Below, piece by piece: positions 20,795-29,542 of a stretch of DNA of 64,000 bases. Source of the stretch: Caulobacter sp. X (lineage in GTDB: Bacteria > Pseudomonadota > Alphaproteobacteria > Caulobacterales > Caulobacteraceae); NCBI RefSeq assembly GCF_002742635.1, contig NZ_PEGF01000001.1:1178001-1242000 (forward strand). Reading direction: 5' to 3'. The translations under genes and the position numbers were made by a program. Under the pieces are notes generated by a model that searched no databases, was not told the origin of the DNA, and worked only from the letters and a program-made list of their open reading frames with translations. Within the stretch, counting starts at the first letter, position 1. Each line of letters opens with the position of its first letter.

Positions 20795-21208
20795 ATGACG
20801 CGTACGATCCTGATCTGGGCGCTGGTCCTGGCGGCCGCCGCCTTCGCCCTCCAGTGGCTGGAGCAACAACTCCTGCTGCGCATCCTGTCCTGGAAGATCT
20901 ATGCCGGCCTGATTGGAACCGCGTTCGCAGCGGCGGGCGTCTGGGTCGGCTGGAAGTTGGCGGTCAGGCCAAGGTCCGAGACGTTCCAGCGCAACGACGC
21001 CGCGCTTTCCAGCCTCGGCCTGACGGGTCAGGAGGTGCGGGTGCTGGAAAGGCTGGCGGCCGGCCGCTCCAACAAGGAGATCGCCCGCGACCTGGGCCTT
21101 TCGCCCAACACGGTCAAGACGCACGTGACCAATCTCTACGGCAAGCTGGACGTCAGCCGCCGAACCCAGGCCGTCGGCAAAGCGCGCGAGCTGGCCCTCA
21201 TCCCTTGA
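20795..21208 (+). CDS. Membrane-anchored LuxR-type HTH protein
   Basis: The 137-residue protein starts with two hydrophobic helices (about residues 4-21 and 36-53, separated by a short loop) and ends with a full LuxR/GerE HTH at about 70-130: LTGQEVRVLERLAAGRSNKEIARDLGLSPNTVKTHV. There is no receiver or autoinducer domain. It is either a membrane-tethered regulator read out by proximity or one released by proteolysis; both are inference. The downstream DUF4199 membrane gene is 115 bp away. Confidence 0.8.
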   Translation: MTRTILIWALVLAAAAFALQWLEQQLLLRILSWKIYAGLIGTAFAAAGVWVGWKLAVRPRSETFQRNDAALSSLGLTGQEVRVLERLAAGRSNKEIARDLGLSPNTVKTHVTNLYGKLDVSRRTQAVGKARELALIP

Positions 21209-21323
21209 CGGCCCGGCAGAGGCGCCAAACCGTCGAATTCACCCTTTTGGGCGATACCGCCGTGCTCTGATCGGCGGCAAGCCTCGGGACGCGTCGCAGG
21301 GGGCGGCGCGGAGGAGGAATGAC

Positions 21324-21851
21324 ATGTCCCGCACTATCCTGGGCTACGGCCTGCTCTCCGGCGCCGTGATCATCGTCGGCATCATCATCACCATCGTGAT
21401 CGGCGGCGGCGCGCCGCATTCCAGCGTCTGGCTGGGCTATCTGATCATGTTGGTCGGCCTGTCCTCGATCCTGCTGGCCATCAAGCAGCATCGCGACAAG
21501 GTTCTGGGCGGCGTCATCAAGTTCTGGCCGGCCTTCCTGATCGGCTTGGGCGTCGCCGTCGTGGCGTCCCTGGCCTATGTGCTGATCTGGGAGGTCTATC
21601 TGGCGCTTACGCACTACAGCTTCATGGAGCAGTATGTGGCCGCCACGCTGGCCCAGAAGAAGGCCGCTGGTCTGAGCGGCGAGGCCTACGCCAAGCTGGC
21701 CGCGGACCTGGAGGCGATGAAGCGATCCTACGCCAATCCGCTGTATCGCCTGCCCATGACCTTCGCCGAAATCTTCCCGGTCGGTCTGCTGGTCGCCCTG
21801 GTCAGCGCGGCGCTGCTGCGCAATCCAAGGTTCCTGCCGGCCAGGGCCTAG
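21324..21851 (+). CDS. DUF4199 membrane protein
   Basis: ATG at 21324 follows GGAGGAATGAC. The 175-residue protein has four hydrophobic helices (around 7-28, 37-53, 73-93 and 147-166) and a charged stretch between helices 3 and 4 (YVAATLAQKKAAGLSGEAYAKL), the standard DUF4199 layout. Its function is unknown in the family. It converges on cckA, ending 30 bp away. Confidence 0.75.
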   Translation: MSRTILGYGLLSGAVIIVGIIITIVIGGGAPHSSVWLGYLIMLVGLSSILLAIKQHRDKVLGGVIKFWPAFLIGLGVAVVASLAYVLIWEVYLALTHYSFMEQYVAATLAQKKAAGLSGEAYAKLAADLEAMKRSYANPLYRLPMTFAEIFPVGLLVALVSAALLRNPRFLPARA

Positions 21852-21880
21852 GCCCGAGACTTAGACTGCGAGCAGGCGGC

Positions 21881-23959
21881 TTAAGCCGCCTGCAACTGCT
21901 GCTTGACCCGCTCGGCCAGGGTCTTGATGTCGATCGGCTTGGGCAGGAAGGTCACGCCCGTCTCGCCTTCCAGCAGGTCGCTGAACTCGGCTTCGGCGTA
22001 GCCGGAGATGAACATCACCGGCGCGGTCCCGAGATAGCCGCGCGCCTTCTTGAGCAAGGTCGGGCCATCGATGCCGGGCATGATCACGTCGGAGATCAGC
22101 AGGTCGATCGTGCCGGCGTGCTCCTCGGCGATCAGCAGCGCCTCCTCGCCATCGGCGGCCTCGAGCACCTCGTAGCCGCGAGCGCGCAGAAGACGGGCGG
22201 CGACGCTGCGGACGGCGTCCTCGTCCTCGACGAACAGGATGCGGCCGGCGCCCGACAGGTCGCGGGCGGCGCGCGGCTTGGCCGGTTCGGCCGCGGCGGT
22301 CTGGGCGGCCGACACCCCAACGGGCGCGTCGTAGATCGGCAGGAAGATGCGGAACGCCGCGCCCTCGCCGGGACGGCTGTGGACATGGATCCAGCCATCG
22401 CTCTGTTTGACGATGCCGTAGACGGTGGCCAGGCCCAGGCCCGTCCCCTCGCCCACCGGCTTGGTGGTAAAGAACGGGTCGAAGATCTTGCCCATCACGT
22501 CGGGCGGGATGCCGGGACCGTCGTCGCTGACCTCGATGAAGGCGCAGTCGCCATCGGCGGCGGGAAAGCCCAGCTGGATCGCCTCGTCGCGGCTCAGGCG
22601 CGCGGTGCGGATGCGCACGACGCCGCCGCCCTTGGCCGCCCTCACGGCGTCGCGGGCGTTGACGGCCAGGTTCATGACCGCCGTCTCGAGCTGGCTCTTG
22701 TCGGCGCGGACCTGCGGCAGGTCGCGGCCGTAGTCGGTGATCAGCTTGACGTCCTCGCGCAGCAGGCGGCGCAGCAGGACCTCGAACTCGGAGATCAGCT
22801 CGCCAAGGTCCAAGACCTCGCGCTGGACGGTCTGCTTGCGCGAGAAGGCCAGCAGCTTGCGGACGAGGTCGGCGGCGCGCACGCCCGTCTGGCGGATTTC
22901 GTTGAGGCCCTCGTACGACGGATCGCCGACCGGGTGACGGTGCAGCAGCTCGTCCAGACGCAGCTGGATGGCCGTCAGCAGGTTGTTGAAGTCGTGCGCC
23001 ACGCCGCCGGCCAACTGGCCGATCGCCTGCATCTTCTGGGCCTGGGCCAGCTGCAGCTCGATCTGCTTCTGCTCCGAGACGTCGATCATGTAGGCCACCA
23101 GGCGGCCTTCGGCGCGGTAGAGGTAGAGGTGGGCGATACGCGTGGCGTCGCGGGCCAGGCGCACCTCGTAGGGACCCGCGCGCCCTTCGGCCAGGCGCGT
23201 TTCGGCGTCGGCCCGCGAGGCCGCGTCGATCAGGTCGCCGAACACCACGCCAGCCTTGGCGCCGGTCATGGTGGTGAGGGCGGGATTGGCCTCCAGCACG
23301 CGCGAGGTGAACGGCTCCAGGCCTTCCAGCAAGGCCGCGCCGAACGGCGAGGCGCCGGCGAAGGCGTCCAGCGAGTTGGGCGGCGGCGCGGCGCGCTCGG
23401 CCGCGGGCGCCGGCGCGACCGGCTCGGCCACGGGCTCGGGCGTCGCGACGGGCGACAGGCGGATCAGCAGACGGCCGCCGGGCAGACAGGAGACCTTGGC
23501 GAGGTGATCGGCGTCGCCCACGCGCAGCGCGCCCTCGGCCATCTCGCCGCTGCGGGCCTGGACCATGGCCGCGAACAGGCCCGCGCCCGCCACGCCCTTG
23601 GGCAGGCGGCGCTGCGAGCCCATCACCGCGCGCCAGGCGCCATTGGCGGCCAGCACGCGACCATCCGGCGCCGCCAGGCTTGCCGGCTCGCTCAGGGCGG
23701 CGATGAAGGTCTCGGCTTGGTCAGAATCGTCGCCGCTTTGCGCCGTCCCGCGGATGGCCAGCAGACCCAGCACGGCCACGCCCGCCACGCCCAGCAGCAA
23801 CAGCAGGCCCGCCAGGGTGGCCGGCCCCGCTTTCAGCGCTGGCGCGGCCGAAAAGCCCGCCGCCGCCAGGAAGAAGAGCGCCGCGCCCGCCAGCCACGGA
23901 TCGAAGCGCCGGCGTCCCGCGCCGACCAAGGCTTTGTCCTGGAGGTGAAGATCGGCCAT
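21881..23959 (-). CDS. cckA: Cell-cycle hybrid histidine kinase CckA
   Basis: ATG at 23959 gives 692 residues, essentially the 691 of C. crescentus CckA. Two N-terminal membrane helices (about 20-65) are followed by degenerate PAS regions, the H-box [14 protein letters not shown], ATPase motifs [17 protein letters not shown], DDGPGIP and [11 protein letters not shown], and a C-terminal receiver with DVIMPGIDG. CckA feeds phosphate through ChpT to CtrA and CpdR to control the cell cycle. The neighbouring flhB-fliR-fliQ order matches Caulobacter. A gap of 101 bp before it leaves room for its own promoter. Confidence 0.93.
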   Translation of the reverse strand: MADLHLQDKALVGAGRRRFDPWLAGAALFFLAAAGFSAAPALKAGPATLAGLLLLLGVAGVAVLGLLAIRGTAQSGDDSDQAETFIAALSEPASLAAPDGRVLAANGAWRAVMGSQRRLPKGVAGAGLFAAMVQARSGEMAEGALRVGDADHLAKVSCLPGGRLLIRLSPVATPEPVAEPVAPAPAAERAAPPPNSLDAFAGASPFGAALLEGLEPFTSRVLEANPALTTMTGAKAGVVFGDLIDAASRADAETRLAEGRAGPYEVRLARDATRIAHLYLYRAEGRLVAYMIDVSEQKQIELQLAQAQKMQAIGQLAGGVAHDFNNLLTAIQLRLDELLHRHPVGDPSYEGLNEIRQTGVRAADLVRKLLAFSRKQTVQREVLDLGELISEFEVLLRRLLREDVKLITDYGRDLPQVRADKSQLETAVMNLAVNARDAVRAAKGGGVVRIRTARLSRDEAIQLGFPAADGDCAFIEVSDDGPGIPPDVMGKIFDPFFTTKPVGEGTGLGLATVYGIVKQSDGWIHVHSRPGEGAAFRIFLPIYDAPVGVSAAQTAAAEPAKPRAARDLSGAGRILFVEDEDAVRSVAARLLRARGYEVLEAADGEEALLIAEEHAGTIDLLISDVIMPGIDGPTLLKKARGYLGTAPVMFISGYAEAEFSDLLEGETGVTFLPKPIDIKTLAERVKQQLQAA

Positions 23960-24060
23960 CGGCGGCATGAGTACCTTGGTTACGGCGAGGCTGCGACTCA
24001 CCGGAGATCGTTGAAACAATAACCTTTCCCGAGGGCTAGGTCTTTTTTTCGGACGTGGGT

Positions 24061-25146
24061 CTACAGCGGGCGCGCCCGCGATTGGGGCTTCTTGCCGTTG
24101 AGGATGAAGCTGATGACCTTAGCCACCGCCTCGAAGTGCTCGACGGGGATTTCCTCATCGACCTCGACGCTGGCGTAGAGGGCCCGCGCCAGGGGCGGAT
24201 CTTCCAGCACTGGCACGCCATGTTCCTCGGCGATGGCGCGGATCTTCAAGGCCAGTTCATCGACGCCCTTGGCGACGCAAAGCGGGGCGGGCGTCTCGCC
24301 GGCTTCGTATTTCAGCGCCACGGCGTAGTGGGTCGGGTTCATGACGACCACGGTCGCCTTGGGCACCTGCTGCATCATCCGCTGACGCGAGCGCTGCATC
24401 TGGATCTGGCGGCGCTTGCCCTTGATGTGCGGGTCGCCGTCCGATTGCTTGAACTCCTCCTTGACCTCCTGGAGGGTCATCCGCATCCGGCTCATGAAGC
24501 GCTGGCGCTGCCAGAACCAGTCAAAGGCGGCCGTCCCGGTCAGAAAGATGATCACGGCGATCAGTAGCGACTTCGACAGCTTCATCGCCTCGGGCAGCAT
24601 CAGAGCCGGGTCGAGGCCCACCAGATTGCGCACCTCGCCGACGTGCGGCTTCAGCACCATCCAGGCGATCAGGCCGGTGACCAGGAACTTGACCGCCGAC
24701 TTGGCGAACTGGACGAAGCCGTCGATGCCGAAGATACGGCCCAGGCCCTTGATCAGGTCGAGCTTGCTGAAGTCCGGCTTCAGCTTGTCGGGCGTCAGCA
24801 GGAAGCCGGACTGGGCGATGTGAGCGGCCGCGCCGCAGGCCGCCGAGACCAGCATCACAAGGATCAGCGGCGGCAAAGCGGCCATGGTCGCCTGCTTCAT
24901 CACCACCATCGCCCCGCCGCTGGAGAGGTCGATCGTGCCGGCGTGAGCGATGAACGGATAGAGCGCGGCGGAAAGGTCGCGGGTCAGCCAGCCGCCGGCC
25001 AGGATCACCACCGAGACGGCGCCCACCAGCGAAGCCAGCTGCGGGATGTCGGCCGACTTGACGACGTCGCCCTTGGCGCGCGCGTCGGATAACCGTTTCG
25101 CCGACGGTTCTTCTGTTTTCGACTCGGGATCCGTATCGTCCGCCAT
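24061..25146 (-). CDS. flhB: Flagellar type III export protein FlhB
   Basis: The 361-residue protein has four N-terminal membrane helices and the C-terminal cytoplasmic domain with the autocleavage motif NPTH (VVMNPTHYAVAL) near residue 270. Cleavage between N and P switches export from rod/hook to filament substrates. The N-terminus DTDPESKTEEPSAKRLSDAR is typical. It lies nine bases after fliR and belongs to the fliQ-fliR-flhB operon. Confidence 0.96.
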   Translation of the reverse strand: MADDTDPESKTEEPSAKRLSDARAKGDVVKSADIPQLASLVGAVSVVILAGGWLTRDLSAALYPFIAHAGTIDLSSGGAMVVMKQATMAALPPLILVMLVSAACGAAAHIAQSGFLLTPDKLKPDFSKLDLIKGLGRIFGIDGFVQFAKSAVKFLVTGLIAWMVLKPHVGEVRNLVGLDPALMLPEAMKLSKSLLIAVIIFLTGTAAFDWFWQRQRFMSRMRMTLQEVKEEFKQSDGDPHIKGKRRQIQMQRSRQRMMQQVPKATVVVMNPTHYAVALKYEAGETPAPLCVAKGVDELALKIRAIAEEHGVPVLEDPPLARALYASVEVDEEIPVEHFEAVAKVISFILNGKKPQSRARPL

Positions 25147-25155
25147 GCGCGCCCC

Positions 25156-25911
25156 CTAAGCGAAGACCTGCAAGAGCTCGCGATAGCGGTCGGTCCAGAC
25201 CATGGCGATGCCGCCCAGGGACAGGGCCAGCAGCGACAGGCCCAGGATCACGCTGAGCGGCGAAGCGACGAAGAAGATCTGGAAGGCGGGCATGACCCGG
25301 CCGACCAGGCCCGTGGCGAGGTTGAAGACCAGCGAGAAGACGATCACCGGCGCGGCCAGCTGGACGCCCAGCGAGAACGACTCCGCCACCGTGCGCACGG
25401 CCAGGGTCACGGCGTCGTTGACCGGCACGGCGCGGGTGAACGGAAACAGCGTGTAGGACTTGACGATCGCGCCGATGAACAGGTGATGCAGTCCCGTCGC
25501 CATGATCAGGGTCAGGCCCATCATCGACAGGAAGCTGGCTACCGCCGTGCTGGAGCCCTGCATGGCCGGATTGGTTGTCTGGGCGAAGGACAGGGTCGTC
25601 TGCAGCGAGATGATTTCACCGGCGGTGGTGAGCGAGATCATGAACAGCCGCAGCACCGAGCCGATCATCAGGCCGATCAGGATCTCGTGGATGACCGCGC
25701 CGACCAGGCCGCCCAGGGTGGTCGGGATTGGCGGCACGGTGTCCTGGACCAGAGGCCCCAGCAGCATCGCCATCAGCAGCGCGAAGGACAGGCGGATGCG
25801 CGGCGGCACGGACTGGTCGCCAACGCCCGGCATGGTCATGACCATGGCGCCCACCCGCGAGAACACGAGGGCGGCGACATAGACCTGAAACGCCGTGGCG
25901 AAGGAATTCAC
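25156..25911 (-). CDS. fliR: Flagellar export gate protein FliR
   Basis: GTG at 25911 follows AGGGGCGC and gives 251 residues, the usual FliR length; the open frame extends further upstream only because it overlaps fliQ. Hydrophobic helices fill the protein (SFALLMAMLLGPLV, LIGLMIGSVLRLFMISL, VFSLVFNLATGLVGRVMPAFQIFFVASPLSV). FliR forms the export gate with FliP and FliQ in the inner membrane. It sits 17 bp after fliQ. Confidence 0.94.
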   Translation of the reverse strand: MNSFATAFQVYVAALVFSRVGAMVMTMPGVGDQSVPPRIRLSFALLMAMLLGPLVQDTVPPIPTTLGGLVGAVIHEILIGLMIGSVLRLFMISLTTAGEIISLQTTLSFAQTTNPAMQGSSTAVASFLSMMGLTLIMATGLHHLFIGAIVKSYTLFPFTRAVPVNDAVTLAVRTVAESFSLGVQLAAPVIVFSLVFNLATGLVGRVMPAFQIFFVASPLSVILGLSLLALSLGGIAMVWTDRYRELLQVFA

Positions 25912-25928
25912 GCGCCCCTGCCCTTCCG

Positions 25929-26192
25929 CTACAGGCCCGCGATGCGGGCGGCGATCTGGCGCATGAAGGCGCTCATCAACGCGCCCATCATCGGCAGGAA
26001 GATCAGCAGCGAAATGAAGATCGCGACGATCTTCGGCGCATAGACCAGGGTCTGCTCCTGGATCTGGGTCAGGGCCTGGAACAGGCCGATGGCGACGCCG
26101 ACCACCAGGCCGACGATCAGCACGGGCGCGCATAGCTTGAGCGTCAGCCAGATCGCGTCCCGGCCGACATCTAGAACCTCGGCGCCCGTCAT
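25929..26192 (-). CDS. fliQ: Flagellar export gate protein FliQ
   Basis: The 87-residue protein has the two membrane helices of FliQ with the conserved VGLVVGVAIGLFQALTQIQE hairpin and FLPMMGALM end. It is the first gene of the operon fliQ-fliR-flhB. A CtrA-like box lies about 70-85 bp upstream, matching the known CtrA control of fliQ in C. crescentus. Confidence 0.95.
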   Translation of the reverse strand: MTGAEVLDVGRDAIWLTLKLCAPVLIVGLVVGVAIGLFQALTQIQEQTLVYAPKIVAIFISLLIFLPMMGALMSAFMRQIAARIAGL

Positions 26193-26260
26193 CGAAAGCC
26201 TCTTGGGAATCGGCCGCCAAAGGCCGTGGAATCGAGGGCTTCAGCTTGGGCGAGATATGG

Positions 26261-26275
26261 TTAACGAGGCGTTAG
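26261..26275 (-). promoter_or_regulatory. CtrA-like box upstream of fliQ
   Basis: On the minus strand CTAA-N7-TTAACC (CTAACGCCTCGTTAACC) differs by one base from the CtrA consensus TTAA-N7-TTAA(C). Read on plus it is TTAA-N7-TTAG. It lies 69-83 bp upstream of the fliQ start, the right place for CtrA activation of this class II flagellar operon. Confidence 0.75.
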
Positions 26276-26351
26276 GAGTTAACTTTTCGGAGGCCCGGCA
26301 AGGCCCAGCGCGACGGTGGGTCGCGGCGCTTGGTTGTCATTGAACCGCATA

Positions 26352-26364
26352 ATATTTCGAATAT
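26352..26364. promoter_or_regulatory. Probable ArsR operator
   Basis: ATATT-TCG-AATAT is a perfect 5-bp-arm inverted repeat nine bases upstream of the arsR start. AT-rich palindromes overlapping the promoter are typical ArsR/SmtB operators. A third half-like AAATAT follows at 26370. Confidence 0.6.
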
Positions 26365-26373
26365 GCTGGAAAT

Positions 26374-26748
26374 ATGGAATCATCGACCGCCGTCCAGATG
26401 CTGTCCGCCCTCGGCCACGAGGCGCGCCTGGCGATCTTTCGTCTGTTGGTGAAAGCCGGCGACGCTGGAATTCCGGCCGGCGAGATCGCCAGGACCTTGT
26501 CCGTTCTTCCCAACAGCCTGTCGGCGAACTTGAACGTCCTGTCGCGCGCGGGCCTGATCACCTCGCGGCGCCAAGGGCGCTCGATCATCTATTCCGCGAA
26601 CTACGGCGCGATGAGCGGCATGCTCGGCTTCCTGTTGGAAGATTGCTGCGACGGCGCGCCCGAGATCTGCGCGCCGCTGAGCGCGGCCCTGGACCGGGCG
26701 GCCTCTTGCGCCTCTGCCTGCGCGCCCGCGTCGGAGGCTCCTTCGTGA
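26374..26748 (+). CDS. arsR: Arsenic-responsive ArsR repressor
   Basis: The 124-residue winged-helix repressor carries LSALGHEARLAIFRLLVKAG and LSANLNVLSRAGLITSRRQGRSIIY. The metal site is not the alpha3N CxC of E. coli ArsR; instead a C-terminal cluster CCDGAPEIC near residues 90-98 and two later Cys supply thiols, as in C-terminal-type ArsR proteins. Arsenite binding should release the operator at 26352. GTGA overlap couples it to the channel gene. Confidence 0.88.
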   Translation: MESSTAVQMLSALGHEARLAIFRLLVKAGDAGIPAGEIARTLSVLPNSLSANLNVLSRAGLITSRRQGRSIIYSANYGAMSGMLGFLLEDCCDGAPEICAPLSAALDRAASCASACAPASEAPS

Positions 26749-27416
26749 GCATAGGCCTAGCGCGAAAGCTGGTCGCCGAGGGGCTCGGAACCGCCCTCCT
26801 CCTCGCCGTGGTCGTTGGCTCGGGGATCATGGGTGAGCGGCTGGCGGCGGGGAACACCGCGATCGCCTTGCTGAGCAACGCCTTGGCCACGGGAGCGGCC
26901 TTGGTCGTCCTGATCTGGATCTTCGGGCCGATCTCGGGCGCGCACTTCAATCCGGCGGTGACGCTGGTCGCAGTCTCGCGGCGGGACCTTTCGCTCCGCA
27001 CCGCCCTCGCCTATGTCGCCGTCCAGATCGGCGGCGCGGCGCTGGGCGTCTGGATCGCCCACGCCATGTTCGGCGAGCCTATCCTGCAGATTTCGACCAA
27101 AGCCCGCGACGGCGGCGCTCAAGCCTTCTCCGAGGTCGTGGCGACGTTTGGTCTTATCGCGACGATCCTGGGGACGGTGCGCTTCCGCCCGGACAGCACG
27201 CCGATGGCGGTGGGGCTTTACATCACGGCCGCCTACTGGTTCACGGCCTCGACATCCTTCGCCAATCCGGCGGTGACGCTCGCGCGGAGCCTGTCGGACA
27301 CCTTCGCCGGCATCGCGCCCGCCAGCGCGCCGGCCTTCATCCTGGCCCAATTCGTCGGCGCGCTTCTGGCCGCCGGCGTATTCGGCTGGCTTCTCCAGAC
27401 GGAGCGCACCGCATGA
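26745..27416 (+). CDS. aqpS: AqpS-type aquaglyceroporin (arsenite channel)
   Basis: GTG at 26745 overlaps the arsR stop by four bases (GTGA). The 223-residue MIP-family channel has two pore motifs, HFNPAVTL and SFANPAVTLARS, and six predicted helices. The order arsR-aqpS-arsC matches the Sinorhizobium operon in which arsenate is reduced in the cell and arsenite leaves through AqpS rather than ArsB. No arsB or acr3 is present here, which supports that mode of resistance. Confidence 0.88.
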   Translation: MSIGLARKLVAEGLGTALLLAVVVGSGIMGERLAAGNTAIALLSNALATGAALVVLIWIFGPISGAHFNPAVTLVAVSRRDLSLRTALAYVAVQIGGAALGVWIAHAMFGEPILQISTKARDGGAQAFSEVVATFGLIATILGTVRFRPDSTPMAVGLYITAAYWFTASTSFANPAVTLARSLSDTFAGIAPASAPAFILAQFVGALLAAGVFGWLLQTERTA

Positions 27417-27826
27417 CGACCGCGGACTTCCCCATCACGATCTTCCACAATCCGGCCTGCGGCACCTCGCGCAATGTCGTGGCGATGGTCCGGGCGGCCG
27501 GCTACGAGCCCGAAGTGGTCGAGTATCTGAAGGCCGGCTGGACGCGAGACCAGCTCCGCGACCTCGTCGTCAAGACCGGACTGTCGCTACGTCAGCTGAT
27601 GCGCGAGAAGGGCACGCCCGCCGAGACGCTGGGCCTGCTGGCGGACGACGTGGCCGAGGAACGCATCCTGGACGCCATGATCGAGCACCCGATCCTCGTG
27701 AACCGGCCCATCGTCGTAACCCCGAAGGGCGCGAACCTTTGCCGCCCCTCGGAGCTCGTGCTCGACCTGCTCGAACAGCGTCCCGCCGGCTTCACCAAGG
27801 AAGACGGCGAAGTCGTCAAGGTCTAG
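27413..27826 (+). CDS. arsC: Arsenate reductase (glutaredoxin type)
   Basis: The 137-residue protein starts with the active-site loop FHNPACGTSRNV, containing the catalytic Cys, and has NRPIVVTPKGANLCRPSE with the conserved Arg residues that bind arsenate. It uses glutathione and glutaredoxin to reduce arsenate to arsenite. ATG overlaps the aqpS stop (ATGA), so all three ars genes are translationally coupled. Its stop overlaps the next convergent gene by four bases. Confidence 0.92.
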   Translation: MTTADFPITIFHNPACGTSRNVVAMVRAAGYEPEVVEYLKAGWTRDQLRDLVVKTGLSLRQLMREKGTPAETLGLLADDVAEERILDAMIEHPILVNRPIVVTPKGANLCRPSELVLDLLEQRPAGFTKEDGEVVKV

Positions 27827-28125
27827 CGGATGCGGATCCGGACCGGCACCTGGATGTAGGAGCCCGCGCGGCTCTTGCCGTCCGGGCCAAGCAGGTCGAC
27901 CTGGAACTGCGAGGCCATCGACAGAGCGGCCTGACCGACGCCAAGCTCGCTGGGGGTCTCATCTTGCACCGTGCAGGCCGTCAGGCGGCCGTCGTTCTTC
28001 ACCAGGCAATTCAGCAGGGCGACGGCCTCGCGCGGCTGCGAGGCGGGGACGAGCATGTCCGAGGCGGTCTTGGCCGGAACGGGAGTGGCGACCACGGCGG
28101 CGACCAAGGCGAGCGAAGCAATCAC
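27823..28125 (-). CDS. Small secreted protein, TonB C-terminal-like
   Basis: GTG at 28125 with AAGGGA upstream gives a 100-residue protein with a signal peptide (MIASLALVAAVVATPVPAKT) and a short domain containing NCLVKNDGRLTACTVQDETP and ending in FQVDLL...IQVPVRIRIR. The V-x-x-D-G-x-L-x-x-C-x-V pattern is that of TonB C-terminal-like periplasmic domains in Caulobacter. The domain is short, and the role is unknown. Converges with arsC. Confidence 0.6.
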   Translation of the reverse strand: MIASLALVAAVVATPVPAKTASDMLVPASQPREAVALLNCLVKNDGRLTACTVQDETPSELGVGQAALSMASQFQVDLLGPDGKSRAGSYIQVPVRIRIR

Positions 28126-28180
28126 GAGTTCATCCCTTTACTGTCGTTCTTCTGGCGGCCCCGCCGCGTCCCGTTTCGGG

Positions 28181-29542
28181 TCAGACGGCCGGAGCCCGCT
28201 GGAGACGTTGCAGGCCCTGTGCCGCTAGGTCGGTCAGAGAGCGCAGGCCCAGCTCCGAGAAGATGTCGAAGGCCGCGGCCAGAGCCACGCCAGCTCGAGC
28301 CAGGCGACCGTCGTCGCGGCCGGTGATCTCGACCCGCGCTTCATAGAGGCGGGCTAGGTTCATCTGGGCGACCGCCCAGCTGGCGGGATCGCGCGCGCCG
28401 CGCACTTCGGCCAGCTCGGCCTTGAAGGCCAACTCGGCCGCGTCCAGAACCGCCAGGTCGGCGGTCAGCTCGGCGCAGCGCGCCAGACACAGAGCCCGGT
28501 TGTTGGCGACGTGGGCGCGTAGGGCCAGGGCCGGCTGAACCTTGAGGATTTGTGTGGCGCGGTCATAGGCCGAGACGGCTTGCTCGAAGACGCGCTCGCT
28601 GGTGGTGGCCTCGCCCATGGTCTGCAGCACCGCCCCGAGCAGCGCCTGGGCGCGGGCCCAATCCATCGGGCTGTGGCCCAGCGAGATGACCTGCCCCGCG
28701 TCGGTGATCGCCTGAACACCCTCGCCGATGCGAGCGATCTCGCCGTCAAGGTCGCCCAGTTGCACCAGAGCGGCCCCGCGCAGGCACTCCAGTCGCGCCC
28801 ACACCAGCGGTTCGAAGTCGGCGTCGAGACCCTCGAGCGCGCTCTTGGCCTCCGAGGCGGCGAGTTCCGCCAGAGCGCGATCCTTCAGCCGCGCGGCGCA
28901 GTTCAAAATGAGATCGATGCGGTTGGCGCGTTGGTCAGCCAAAAGCAGCCGAGCGGCCCCGCCCTTGGCGCGCTTGGCCGCGGCCAAGGCGCGCATCGGC
29001 GCCTCGAAGGCCTGGACGGCGGCCAGGGCGCGGTCGAGATCGCCCGCCGCCAGAGCTGCACGCCCCTCAAGGGCGGCGGAAAGGGCGCCGCAAAGCGCGG
29101 TGCGATGCTGGTCAGGCGTACGGGCCAGGGTCGAGATGGCGGCGGCGACAAGGCCCTCGTCGCCGAACAGGTCGGCGCCTTGCAGCGCCAGCATCACCTG
29201 CTCGCAGCGGGCGGCCGCGAGGCCGTCCTGCCGACGTTCGGCCTCGAAGATCTTCACGGCGGCTTCGGCCTGGGCGGCGCCCTTGCGCAGCGCCGTGGCG
29301 TCGCCGGTGCGGCGGGCCAGCTCGCGCCAGATCACGGCGGCTTCCAGAAGGCGCGCCCCGCGCTCCTTGGTCCCCAGGCGACTAGCGGCGACGTCGGCCG
29401 AGCGCGCCTCATTGGCCAGCAGGCGCGTGTCGAGCAGTTCCAGCAGCGAGGTGTCGCCGCCGGTCAGGCCCTCGCGCCAGGCGCTCTTGGCGTCGGTCTC
29501 AACACCGAACAGCCGCTTCAGATCTCGTCCGAATTCGAACAT
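28181..29542 (-). CDS. Helical-repeat (TPR-like) hypothetical protein
   Basis: ATG at 29542 gives 453 residues starting MFEFGRDLKRLFGVETDAK. The whole length is Ala-rich antiparallel helices with periodic A/L/Y patterns (AQALLGAVLQTMGEATTSERVFEQAVSAYDRA), as in TPR scaffolds, but no canonical 34-residue repeat is obvious over the full length. No signal or membrane helix is present. Function is unknown. It is divergent from the region with the sigma-54 promoter and RNase H-like gene. Confidence 0.7.
   Translation of the reverse strand: MFEFGRDLKRLFGVETDAKSAWREGLTGGDTSLLELLDTRLLANEARSADVAASRLGTKERGARLLEAAVIWRELARRTGDATALRKGAAQAEAAVKIFEAERRQDGLAAARCEQVMLALQGADLFGDEGLVAAAISTLARTPDQHRTALCGALSAALEGRAALAAGDLDRALAAVQAFEAPMRALAAAKRAKGGAARLLLADQRANRIDLILNCAARLKDRALAELAASEAKSALEGLDADFEPLVWARLECLRGAALVQLGDLDGEIARIGEGVQAITDAGQVISLGHSPMDWARAQALLGAVLQTMGEATTSERVFEQAVSAYDRATQILKVQPALALRAHVANNRALCLARCAELTADLAVLDAAELAFKAELAEVRGARDPASWAVAQMNLARLYEARVEITGRDDGRLARAGVALAAAFDIFSELGLRSLTDLAAQGLQRLQRAPAV

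Noticed and set aside
22118..24022. A 634-codon plus-strand frame over cckA
   Set aside because: It is the antisense shadow of cckA, rich in G, R, H and Q, without domain patterns.
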